Below are positions 27,598 to 35,661 of a DNA stretch of 64,000 nucleotides, piece by piece. The position numbers and the translations under genes were made by a program. The number at the start of each line of letters is the position of its first letter. The stretch's first letter is position 1. The stretch comes from an uncultured Phocaeicola sp. (GTDB taxonomy: Bacteria > Bacteroidota > Bacteroidia > Bacteroidales > Bacteroidaceae). The DNA is taken from the NCBI GenBank assembly GCA_944320845.1, contig CALUJA010000012.1, forward strand, positions 30,390-94,389, in the 5' to 3' direction. The notes under the pieces are model-generated. The model ran no database searches. It was not told the DNA's origin and worked only from the letters and a program-made list of their open reading frames with translations.

Positions 27598-28686
27598 CTA
27601 TTTCTTCAGTTCGTTTTTGATGTCCGTCCACAAGTCTTTCCCGAAGAGAATCCATGCGGCGCTTCCCACAAATGCCAGAAACATGAATCCGACCAGAATC
27701 AGAGCCTTTCGCGGAGCCGACGGCTTCAGCGGCACGGTGGCTGGCTCCACTACCGCAAACACCGGCTTGTCTTCCTGAATCTTCGCCCGCAGCAGTTCCA
27801 GCTGCGTGGCCGCCTGCTGGTAAATCTGGCTGGCAAGCTTCAGCTGCGTTTCCATCCGTTCTCCCTCCACCTTGGCTGCATTCAGCGTGACTAGCTGGTT
27901 TCGGTCCTGGAATGCGGCGTACTCCCTTTGTATGCGGTAATACTCCTCCTTCGACTTTTCATACAGCTTTTCCTGATAGTTGAAGTCCTCTGTAGCCTTC
28001 TTGGTACGGTAGGCGGTGATGTACGCCTGCAGCTTGTGCACCACGCTGTCGGCCACCACCGCGGCCACCACCGGGTCCTGCAGGGTGACGGATATGGTGG
28101 TGATGCCGGTGGTCTTGTTCGCCTCGGCGGACATTGTTTCTTTAATATTCATTAGGCATTTTTCTTCCTCTTTTGTTAAATAAAAAGGATTAGGAATTTC
28201 TCTTTCTGTTTTTTCGTCTTCTTCTTTAAATAGTGATATGATTTCTCCAATAACTTTTCCTGGTAAGGAGAATATATAGCTGAACCACGGTTTATTCTGT
28301 TCTTCTATGAAGTGATGGAAAGTAAGTATGGTATCACTCTTTTCTGGTTTTACGGGTATATTGTATAGTTCAAGTGCGAAGGGGGTCGAGGCCATGATGT
28401 CAGGGAAAAGTGAGACATTTAATGCATCTTGAGAATTTGTTGATGATAAGTCTCCAAGGCCAAGCATAGCGGCCATTCCCATTAAGGTTGTTCCTGTAGA
28501 ATTTCCTGATTCAGGAGAAAGTGTGACTGTTACTGTGTATTCTTTAGGAATGCTAAATGATATAATTAGTCCAATAATAAAACTATATAGAATTGCTTTA
28601 TATAAAATTTTACGTTGTTTTTTTAGTCTCTTATATATTTCAATAAGATTAATTTCTTTTTCTTCCATATTGGGTGATGGTTTCAT
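27598..28686 (-). CDS. wzz: Wzz/Wza-type chain length determinant protein
   Basis: Inner-membrane co-polymerase that sets polysaccharide chain length. The 362-residue product has an N-terminal helix near residues 30-50 (ILYKAILYSFIIGLIISFSIP), a long periplasmic region with coiled-coil heptads (residues about 240-310), and a second helix near 330-350 after the proline-rich PATVPLKPSAPRKAL, the standard Wzz layout. It is the last gene of the minus-strand capsule operon and ends 18 nt before the terminator. Base composition changes sharply inside it: 28141-28686 (first ~180 codons) is AT-rich, 27598-28140 is GC-rich, pointing to a recombination joint. A second Met at residue 7 is an alternative start. 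Confidence 0.88.
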   Translation of the reverse strand: MKPSPNMEEKEINLIEIYKRLKKQRKILYKAILYSFIIGLIISFSIPKEYTVTVTLSPESGNSTGTTLMGMAAMLGLGDLSSTNSQDALNVSLFPDIMASTPFALELYNIPVKPEKSDTILTFHHFIEEQNKPWFSYIFSLPGKVIGEIISLFKEEDEKTEREIPNPFYLTKEEEKCLMNIKETMSAEANKTTGITTISVTLQDPVVAAVVADSVVHKLQAYITAYRTKKATEDFNYQEKLYEKSKEEYYRIQREYAAFQDRNQLVTLNAAKVEGERMETQLKLASQIYQQAATQLELLRAKIQEDKPVFAVVEPATVPLKPSAPRKALILVGFMFLAFVGSAAWILFGKDLWTDIKNELKK

Positions 28687-28713
28687 ATTAATTGTTTGAT
28701 GTTTTTATAGAAT

Positions 28714-29262
28714 TTATAAAGCGAATAAATATGGATAATGTTGTGTATATTGTATGTTGTGATTCATTCTGTACTTGATTAATCGTGCAGGATTTCCTCC
28801 CCAAATAGTAAAAGGTTGAGTATCTTTGACGATGACGCTTCCTGGAAGTATAATGCTTCCTTCTCCGATCGTAACTCCAGGCATGATTAAACAATTCGCA
28901 AATATAAAGCTATTATCTTGGATATAAACAGAGGCACCTTTTGTTTTGAAATAAGAATCTTCTATATCATGTCCTAAGGTGTAGATTTTTGTGTTATGTG
29001 CAATTCCTACATTATTCCCTATGTAAATACCTCTTCTGTTGTCAAGGTAACAGCTAAAATTAATACAAGAATCATGTCCTATTTCTAATTTCCCGATATG
29101 GAAAAAGCGAACTTTTCTATGTATTTGGCTTCTTTTGCCTACTTTGATCAAAAAAAGAGATAAATATATTCGACTTAAAAATGCTCCCGGAACAAAAGAA
29201 TAGCTGAAATTAAGAAAAGCCACTAAAAAGAATTTACATTGCAAAAGGATTTTTCTTTTCAT
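28714..29262 (-). CDS. Acyltransferase of the left-handed beta-helix (hexapeptide) family
   Basis: A 182-residue soluble enzyme with repeated hexapeptides (for example IGHDSC, IGNNVG, IQDNSF, IGEGSI) and the C-terminal VIVKDTQPFTIWGGNPARLIKYR typical of WcaF/serine-acetyltransferase-like sugar O-acetyltransferases. The active-site histidine is probably in IYTLGHDIED near residue 98. It should acetylate a sugar of the capsule repeat unit using acetyl-CoA. An N-terminal stretch of about 35 hydrophobic residues may anchor it to the membrane. It lies between the WecG-like gene (4 nt upstream) and wzz. Confidence 0.85.
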   Translation of the reverse strand: MKRKILLQCKFFLVAFLNFSYSFVPGAFLSRIYLSLFLIKVGKRSQIHRKVRFFHIGKLEIGHDSCINFSCYLDNRRGIYIGNNVGIAHNTKIYTLGHDIEDSYFKTKGASVYIQDNSFIFANCLIMPGVTIGEGSIILPGSVIVKDTQPFTIWGGNPARLIKYRMNHNIQYTQHYPYLFAL

Positions 29263-29266
29263 TGCA

Positions 29267-29977
29267 TTATGATTTGAAATAATAGTAAAAAATCTTGAAG
29301 CTGATTAATAATCTTTTTACTCGAAATAATTTAGGTTCCATTATGAGCCTCCATAATCCTTCTAATCCTATATTTTGTATGTACTTAGGAGCTCTTTTTA
29401 TTGTTCCTGCTACAAAATCAAAAGTACCTCCACATCCTATTGCCATTTTACAATTTAAAGAGATGAGGGTATTTTTATTGTCTTGTATCCAATATTCTTG
29501 TTTTCCCATACCAAATGCAACAAAAAGAATGTCTGGAGAAAATTCTTTAAGTTTGTTTAAAATTTCAGTATTATGCTGTTTGGGGAAAGGGTAAGGCATA
29601 TATTGGGGTGAAAAGCCTGATATTGTAATATTATATGTATTTCGTAATTTTTCTATTGCTTGTGTATTTGATTTGGGGTTTCCTCCTAATAAAAATATTT
29701 TGTATTTTTCTTTTTCGGCCCATTGGCAGATGTCATAAATTAAATCAGAACCAGATATTTTTTCTATAGACTCTTTATACTTAAGTCGATAAAGCCATAG
29801 AGGGATTTGTCCATCGATTGTAGAATAATTGTTGTCAATAATATTTTTTAATTTGTTGTCATTTTGTGCTTTTACTATGGCTTCTGCATTTACTGTCACT
29901 ACTTGTTTAAATGGAACGGTCTTATCAAATAGTTGTTGTAAATGGAGACAAGAAATATTGATGTTGCAAAGTTTCAT
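29267..29977 (-). CDS. WecG/TagA/CpsF family glycosyltransferase (GT26)
   Basis: Adds a sugar to a lipid-linked acceptor at the inner membrane. The 236-residue protein has the family pattern: VVTVNAEAIVKAQND near residue 23, IDGQIPLWLYR near 53, GSDLIYDICQWAE near 80, FLLGGNPKSN near 95, LFVAFGMGKQEYWI near 150 and IGCGGTFDFVAGTIKRAPKYIQ near 185, with a C-terminal basic segment (KLFRVKRLLIS) thought to bind the membrane. Its start overlaps the end of the GT4 gene by 4 nt. Linkage and sugar are unknown. Confidence 0.9.
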   Translation of the reverse strand: MKLCNINISCLHLQQLFDKTVPFKQVVTVNAEAIVKAQNDNKLKNIIDNNYSTIDGQIPLWLYRLKYKESIEKISGSDLIYDICQWAEKEKYKIFLLGGNPKSNTQAIEKLRNTYNITISGFSPQYMPYPFPKQHNTEILNKLKEFSPDILFVAFGMGKQEYWIQDNKNTLISLNCKMAIGCGGTFDFVAGTIKRAPKYIQNIGLEGLWRLIMEPKLFRVKRLLISFKIFYYYFKS

Positions 29978-31059
29978 TGTACAATGAGTTTTAACTGTAA
30001 ATATAAATCTTGTGAGACTTTATCGGCTTTATAAGCAAGTGCTGTTTGATATGCATTATTTTGAATTTCTTTTATTCTTTGTTGACTAAGATTTCTGAAT
30101 TGTTCGATTTTTTGAGCTAAGTCCCTTTCGTCATTAGGTTTGAAAAAGAATCCGTTCTCTTCATTTTTAATGTAATCAGTTAAACCTCCTATATGTGAGC
30201 CTATTACAGGAACATGAGAAGCCATTGCTTCTAATCCTACCAATCCTAAACTTTCTTCTAATGTTGTTGGAAAGATAAAAAGATCAAGATTTGCATAAAT
30301 GGGAGGTAAGTCTTTATAAGGAACAGAACCTAAATAAGTGGTGTCTTTTAGACACAAATTTTTGATTAAGTGTTTCATTTCAGGAATGTCATTGCCATTC
30401 CCTAATAAAATAGCTTTTGATTCTATGCCTTTATCTTGTAAAATTTTTATTGCTTTTAGGAAAACATCCCATCCTTTGCCACGGTCTATTCTGGATATAT
30501 ATCCAATGGTCAATTTATTATTTGATGTTTTGGGATATGCTTTATAAAAAATATTATCAACACCACCGGATGGAGAGACAAAGAGTTTAGATATAGGAAT
30601 TTCAGGGATTAATTTTATAACCTTTTCTTTAAAAAAATGAGAAGGAACCACGATTAGCCGAGATTTTATTAGTAATGGTTTTATAAGTGATAAGAAATAG
30701 GCTGCAAGTTTTGTCTGTGTTATGACATCTTCTCCATGTATGTTGAAAACTAATGGAATTTTTTTAATGATTGAAACCAATCTAAGAGGAATGGCTGCGT
30801 GCGTGATTACATGGACATATACAATGTCATATTGATGAAAAAGAAGGTAATATAATATTGCTATATAAAATTTAATGTATTTCCATATTTTTGTATACAG
30901 ATGAAATGACCTTCCACGTATAACGCATATGTCGATTTTATTTGTTCCTCCTTCTTGTAGGGATAAATTATCTACAAAATTTTTGATGAAAGTTCCGTGA
31001 AATGGATTTTTGGTCGAAGGGTATAAATTAGAGATAACAAGAATTTTGAGATTCTTCAT
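29974..31059 (-). CDS. Glycosyltransferase family 4
   Basis: A 361-residue GT-B enzyme for capsule repeat-unit assembly on the cytoplasmic face. The N-terminal domain begins LKILVISNLYPSTKNPFHGTFI; the C-terminal donor domain has IGYISRIDRGKGWDVFLKAI (near 190), and FPTTLEESLGLVGLEAMASHVPVIGSHIGGLTDYI (near 285), with the E-x7-E pair of GT4 enzymes. It overlaps wzy by 32 nt and the WecG-like gene by 4 nt. It is AT-rich like most of this operon. Donor sugar unknown. Confidence 0.9.
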   Translation of the reverse strand: MKNLKILVISNLYPSTKNPFHGTFIKNFVDNLSLQEGGTNKIDICVIRGRSFHLYTKIWKYIKFYIAILYYLLFHQYDIVYVHVITHAAIPLRLVSIIKKIPLVFNIHGEDVITQTKLAAYFLSLIKPLLIKSRLIVVPSHFFKEKVIKLIPEIPISKLFVSPSGGVDNIFYKAYPKTSNNKLTIGYISRIDRGKGWDVFLKAIKILQDKGIESKAILLGNGNDIPEMKHLIKNLCLKDTTYLGSVPYKDLPPIYANLDLFIFPTTLEESLGLVGLEAMASHVPVIGSHIGGLTDYIKNEENGFFFKPNDERDLAQKIEQFRNLSQQRIKEIQNNAYQTALAYKADKVSQDLYLQLKLIVQ

Positions 31060-32254
31060 GTTGTGTGGAGGTTGTTATAATATTGTTCGGTATGTATATA
31101 AGTGTATTAATAAGTGCAATGAATAGACTTGCCATTCCTGAGTATAGAATGTGTCCGGCAAAGGTAGATGCGGATAGTAACAATATATTTATGAAGAATA
31201 TAAGTCGTGCTATTTTGTTTTTAGCACAATATTGGTAACTCTTGATTAAGAGGTAAAAATAAAAAGTATAAGTGATAATGATTCCAATATATCCATAATA
31301 TAGAAGTGTATCAAGGGGATCCATTTCAATGCTCTTGTTGTTGCTGAATCCTAAACCTAAAAATCTTATTAGAATATTAGGTGCTTCAAAAAATTTGTCC
31401 TTTTCTGCAAGCCAGAATTCATGTCTGCCGGACAATAATAATTGACTTAATCCACCTTGTTCGTAAAAATATGTCCATCTTTCAACCATTCCTAAAGAAT
31501 CAAGAGCTAAATATAGAGCATAGATAATGGTCATTGTTCCTAATAAAATTATAGGTACAATTTTAAATGCTTTTTTGCGTGAAATAGTTAGATTGGGGAT
31601 AATTATAATGCTTATAATGACTGCTAATAATCCAGTTTTGGTTCCTAATAGTGTAGCTGTAATCAAACATAAAAAAACAGTACTTAAATAGCGGATATTG
31701 TGGTATGAATATTTTTCTCCAACTTTGTATAAAAGAAATGGAAAAAGAACTATTATCAATCCTGAAAGTTCATTCCCGGCATAGAAGAATCCTCTATATC
31801 CTAAACCTTCGACATATGCTGAATACCCTAATCCGAAAAGTCCGACAAGTATGTTAATTATCAGTACACATGTATTGATGTTGAATATTTTGGATATTCT
31901 GTGGTATACATATTGGCTGTTTTTTTGAATCAGGATTTTTACGTAAGAATATATTAATATTATTAAAATGAATCTAAACAGATGATTCATTGTTTCACCA
32001 ATCATTGGCATTCGTATGTTTAATATGAGGTGTAAAAATAGAATGCCTATATATATGTATATATTTAGGATGGTGACTATTCCTTTTTTATAAAATGTAA
32101 GCCCTAAAGTTACAATTAACATTATGGCTATTTTATATATAGGAGATAGGGGAATATCTATGCCTGTAGTTAGGCAAAACCCATTAATTGCATCTATGAT
32201 TAACCATATTGAAACAAGATTGAAGAAAGTATATGCAAACTTGTCCAATGTCAT
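31028..32254 (-). CDS. wzy: O-antigen/capsule polymerase (Wzy-like membrane protein)
   Basis: A 408-residue protein with about ten hydrophobic helices and a larger polar loop near residues 265-310 (YEQGGLSQLLLSGRHEFWLAEK), the layout of Wzy/O-antigen ligase-like polymerases; the SGRHEFW segment resembles the R-x-x-x-W element of that superfamily. It should join lipid-linked repeat units in the periplasm after Wzx flips them. Sequence identity in this family is low, so the call rests on topology, motif and place in the operon. It overlaps the GT4 gene by 32 nt. Confidence 0.78.
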   Translation of the reverse strand: MTLDKFAYTFFNLVSIWLIIDAINGFCLTTGIDIPLSPIYKIAIMLIVTLGLTFYKKGIVTILNIYIYIGILFLHLILNIRMPMIGETMNHLFRFILIILIYSYVKILIQKNSQYVYHRISKIFNINTCVLIINILVGLFGLGYSAYVEGLGYRGFFYAGNELSGLIIVLFPFLLYKVGEKYSYHNIRYLSTVFLCLITATLLGTKTGLLAVIISIIIIPNLTISRKKAFKIVPIILLGTMTIIYALYLALDSLGMVERWTYFYEQGGLSQLLLSGRHEFWLAEKDKFFEAPNILIRFLGLGFSNNKSIEMDPLDTLLYYGYIGIIITYTFYFYLLIKSYQYCAKNKIARLIFFINILLLSASTFAGHILYSGMASLFIALINTLIYIPNNIITTSTQHEESQNSCYL

Positions 32255-32281
32255 TTTTATTATTTTGAAATGATTTGTTAG

Positions 32282-33178
32282 CTATGATAAATGTTTAATC
32301 CACTTCTTGATGTAATAGATACTGAAATCTTGTATAATAGACATCCAACTTTCTTCTTGAAAATATAATTTGATTTGTGTTTTATATTCTGAAATTGATA
32401 TTTGTTTTATCTGTTTTATAAGTTCAAATTGATTGATTCGATAAGGAATTAGGTGATAATGATAAATTTGATTAGTATAATATAAACGATTTGTTTCTTT
32501 ACATACTTGAATCCTTGTCTTTAATCGTTCTATGGTGTTTTTATGAAATAATGAATCTCGTCTAATTGTTGATATATAAATACATTGTAGATAGCCTATT
32601 ACCTTTGACGATTTAATACCTGCTGTGACCGAAAATAGAATATCATTGGCAACAGATGTTTCTCCAAAAAAAATGTTGTTATTCTCAATAAACTTTCTAT
32701 TAATTAATTTACCCCAAGGTACAGCATTAGTATATTTTATTTTGTTAAATTTTTTACGTTTAATATTATTGGATAAGTCAATTCTACTTTTTACTTTTTC
32801 TAAAGTAATATTATCAACACTTTTTGATAAAAAGAATATGATATCAGCTTTTTCATTAAAATGTTGGTCTATAACTGTTGTAAAATTTTCTGTAAAGAAA
32901 TCATCAGCATCAGCGAAAAGTAACCATTTTCCTTGGGCATGTTTTAATCCCACATTACGTGCATATCCTGCACCTTTTCCTTCTTTTGTAAAATAGATTT
33001 CTGTATTTTTTCTGTTTAATCCAGGAAAGTTTTTAAAATCAACAATCGATGGGTCACTATTGTCATCAATAATAATGATTTGAATATCTTCTCTTTGGGG
33101 TATGGAATTTAAACAGCGTTGTAATAAGTCAGGAATGTTCTTATGTGGGATGATAATTGTATAATTATATTTGTCCAT
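32282..33178 (-). CDS. Glycosyltransferase family 2
   Basis: A GT-A enzyme of 298 residues for capsule assembly. It opens YTIIIPHKNIPDLLQRCLNSI, has IIIIDDNSDP near residue 37, GKGAGYARNVGLKHAQGKWLLFADADDFF near 70-98 with the metal-binding DAD, and TNAVPWGKLINRKFI near 150. The start at 33178 (MDKYNYT) is 2 nt after the ugd stop; an upstream in-frame start at 33196 would overlap ugd and add six residues. Strongly AT-rich, unlike the adjacent ugd. Sugar unknown. Confidence 0.9.
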   Translation of the reverse strand: MDKYNYTIIIPHKNIPDLLQRCLNSIPQREDIQIIIIDDNSDPSIVDFKNFPGLNRKNTEIYFTKEGKGAGYARNVGLKHAQGKWLLFADADDFFTENFTTVIDQHFNEKADIIFFLSKSVDNITLEKVKSRIDLSNNIKRKKFNKIKYTNAVPWGKLINRKFIENNNIFFGETSVANDILFSVTAGIKSSKVIGYLQCIYISTIRRDSLFHKNTIERLKTRIQVCKETNRLYYTNQIYHYHLIPYRINQFELIKQIKQISISEYKTQIKLYFQEESWMSIIQDFSIYYIKKWIKHLS

Positions 33179-33180
33179 AC

Positions 33181-34494
33181 TTATCTTCCGATACAATAAT
33201 ACTCAAACCCCAGGTTCTTCATCTCCTGCGCGTCGTAGATGTTTCGCCCGTCAATGACCAGCGGACGGTTCATTGACTTCTTGATTACGCCCCAGCTTGG
33301 CAGGCGGAACTGCTTCCATTCCGTCAGGAGCAGGAGGGCGTCGGCGTTGAGGGTGGCGTCGTACATGTCGGCGGCATATTCCACGGCGTTGCCGATACGG
33401 CGGCTGCACTCGTCCATCGCAACGGGGTCGTACACGCGTACCCGGCATCCGGCCTCAAGCAGCAGGCGGATGGTGACCAGTGAGGTGGCTTCGCGCATGT
33501 CGTCGGTCTCGGGCTTGAAGGCGAGCCCCCATACGGCCACGGTCTTCCCTTTCAGGGCTCCCCCGTAGTAGTGTTCCAGTTTCCGGAAGAGCACGGTCTT
33601 CTGCCGTTCGTTCACTTCCTCCACGGCCTTGAGCACGCGCATGGTGTAGCCCGCCTTCTCGGCCGTGCGGATGAGCGCCTTCACATCCTTGGGGAAGCAG
33701 CTCCCTCCGTATCCGCATCCGGGGTAGAGGAACTTGGTGCCTATGCGGGTGTCCGTCCCGATTCCCTTGCGCACCATGTTCACGTCGGCCCCGACGAGCT
33801 CGCACAGGTTGGCGATGTCGTTCATGAAGCTGATGCGGGTGGCGAGCATGCTGTTGGCGGCATACTTGATCATTTCGGCGCTGGGGATGTCGGTGAAGAT
33901 GACGCGGAAGTTGTTGAGCAGGAACGGGCGGTAGAGGCGGGCCATCAGCTCTTTCGCCTTTTCCGACTCCACGCCCACCACCACGCGGTCGGGGCTCATG
34001 AAGTCCTTGATGGCGGCTCCCTCCTTGAGGAACTCCGGGTTGGAGGCCACATCGAAGGGGATGTCCGCTCCCCGCCGGTCGAGCTCCTCCTGGATGGCCG
34101 CCTTGACCTTGCGTGCGGTCCCTACGGGGACGGTGGACTTGGTGACCAGCACCAGATACCGGTTCATGTTCCGCCCTACGGTGCGCGCCACTTCGAGCAC
34201 GTAGGAGAGGTCTGCGCTCCCGTCCTCGTCGGGCGGGGTGCCTACGGCGCTGAACACGATCTCCACCTTGTCGAGCACGGAAGCGAGGTCTGTGGTGAAA
34301 TGCAGCCTCCCTTCCCTGCTGTTGCGGAGCACCATCTCGTCCAGTCCCGGTTCATAGATGGGCACTTTCCCTTCGAGCAGACTGTTTATCTTGTTGCGGT
34401 CGACATCGACACACGTTACGTTCACGCCCATTTCGGCGAAACAGGTTCCTGACACCAGACCTACATATCCGGTTCCTACGATTGCGATATTCAT
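33181..34494 (-). CDS. ugd: UDP-glucose 6-dehydrogenase
   Basis: Oxidises UDP-glucose twice with NAD to UDP-glucuronate, a capsule precursor. The 437-residue protein has the Rossmann start IAIVGTGYVGLVSGTCFAE, FSAVGTPPDEDGSADLSYV near residue 85, KSTVPVGTARKV near 120, NPEFLKEGAAIKDF near 155, and the catalytic cysteine in GCGYGGSCFPKD near 260. All key residues are present. Its base composition is clearly more GC-rich than both neighbours, with the change falling almost exactly at the gene ends, so it probably has a different history from the surrounding glycosyltransferase genes. Confidence 0.94.
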   Translation of the reverse strand: MNIAIVGTGYVGLVSGTCFAEMGVNVTCVDVDRNKINSLLEGKVPIYEPGLDEMVLRNSREGRLHFTTDLASVLDKVEIVFSAVGTPPDEDGSADLSYVLEVARTVGRNMNRYLVLVTKSTVPVGTARKVKAAIQEELDRRGADIPFDVASNPEFLKEGAAIKDFMSPDRVVVGVESEKAKELMARLYRPFLLNNFRVIFTDIPSAEMIKYAANSMLATRISFMNDIANLCELVGADVNMVRKGIGTDTRIGTKFLYPGCGYGGSCFPKDVKALIRTAEKAGYTMRVLKAVEEVNERQKTVLFRKLEHYYGGALKGKTVAVWGLAFKPETDDMREATSLVTIRLLLEAGCRVRVYDPVAMDECSRRIGNAVEYAADMYDATLNADALLLLTEWKQFRLPSWGVIKKSMNRPLVIDGRNIYDAQEMKNLGFEYYCIGR

Positions 34495-34512
34495 ATATTA
34501 ATTCTTATTATA

Positions 34513-35661
34513 TTAGACATTCCATACACATTCCCACATTGCTCTTGTTTTATTTTGAATGTGTTTTTCTTGCATTTTTAATACAGTTCTGATCTGTGAG
34601 TTTTTAGAATCAGACAAAAAATCATTTACTTTATTTAAACATGATGTTTTGTCTTGTAAATTAAGTATGCAGTCATTCATTTCATAATCGTGAAAAAGTT
34701 CAGCATATTTGTGACTCCAACTTGTTGCTAAGCAAGGCACAGATGAATTTAATGCAGAAGCGACTCCGTGAAAGCGAGACGAGATGCATAAATAAGCACT
34801 GCCTATTAATCCTTTAACTTCTAATGCATTTAATCCACTGACAATTTCAATCGGTTGGTTTAATAGTGATTTACATTTGTAGGCTAAACATTCGTCTTCA
34901 GGGCCTTCATGATTGAGTAGGTAAGTAACATATCCTTGTTCTGAAGTTATTTTAATAATGCTACTTAATAGACTGAGATAGTTTTCTAATGAAATAATGC
35001 CTTTATCTATCATTCTTAAATTAGGAATAATGCACACTCCACTTTTTAGATGTGTATATTGAGTTGGGAAGATTCCTTTTACTAAGGATGTAAAATCTGT
35101 GAATAATTTGATTTTGTTTTCGTTTAATCCGCTGTTTTGTAGATATATTAAAGATGTTTTTTCACGAGGCATTATGAGATCTGCATATTGATTTAATATG
35201 TTGATTTCTTTTTTTGTATTCGGTAAATTAATGGGTCCAAATGCCTGTGGCAGAAAAATTATTTTAGTTCCTTGCTTGTGATATTCCCGAAGATGATATT
35301 GCCAAATTTTGACGGTTTCTATGCTTGGATTCCATTGGTCTGAAAAGATAAAGCCGCTTGCATCAAAAAAGTAATTAGCATTTTTAATTGGTCGTGTATC
35401 GTAAAAGAAATGGTATGGAATATGTAACTTTCGTAATACACTGAACACTCGTAATTTGTGCAAAAAACGAATAATTTTAGCAAAGGGCTTTTCTTTTATA
35501 TTTAGTGTCGTTTGTATATAGTTTAATCCTTGTTTTATTGCAAAAACCGGCATATATACTTCTGCTTCGGGATATTTTCTTTCTATTTCTTGTAAAATAG
35601 CATAAAGCATTAATTCTGCTCCTTTGTTGTTGGTTTCGATACCGGATAATACAAATTTCAT
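34513..35661 (-). CDS. Polysaccharide pyruvyl transferase family protein
   Basis: Transfers pyruvate from phosphoenolpyruvate to a sugar, forming a ketal (family role). The 382-residue protein starts MKFVLSGIETNNKGAELML, then has FDASGFIFSDQW near residue 100, IIFLPQAFGPI near 135, MPREKTSLIYLQ near 165 and CISSRFHGVASALNSSVPCLATSWSHKYAEL near 285-310, the signature R-F-H-G and S-H-K-Y segments. The start at 35661 overlaps the stop of the F420H2-dehydrogenase-like gene (ATGA); an upstream frame start at 35709 lies within that gene. The two genes form a pair often seen together in polysaccharide loci. Confidence 0.87.
   Translation of the reverse strand: MKFVLSGIETNNKGAELMLYAILQEIERKYPEAEVYMPVFAIKQGLNYIQTTLNIKEKPFAKIIRFLHKLRVFSVLRKLHIPYHFFYDTRPIKNANYFFDASGFIFSDQWNPSIETVKIWQYHLREYHKQGTKIIFLPQAFGPINLPNTKKEINILNQYADLIMPREKTSLIYLQNSGLNENKIKLFTDFTSLVKGIFPTQYTHLKSGVCIIPNLRMIDKGIISLENYLSLLSSIIKITSEQGYVTYLLNHEGPEDECLAYKCKSLLNQPIEIVSGLNALEVKGLIGSAYLCISSRFHGVASALNSSVPCLATSWSHKYAELFHDYEMNDCILNLQDKTSCLNKVNDFLSDSKNSQIRTVLKMQEKHIQNKTRAMWECVWNV

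Noticed and set aside
28688-28894. Small minus-strand frame between the acetyltransferase and wzz
   Set aside because: Overlaps the acetyltransferase C-terminus in another frame; no supporting signal.
33571-34452. Long plus-strand frame of 293 residues opposite ugd
   Set aside because: Shadow of the GC-rich ugd gene, whose catalytic motifs are all on the minus strand.
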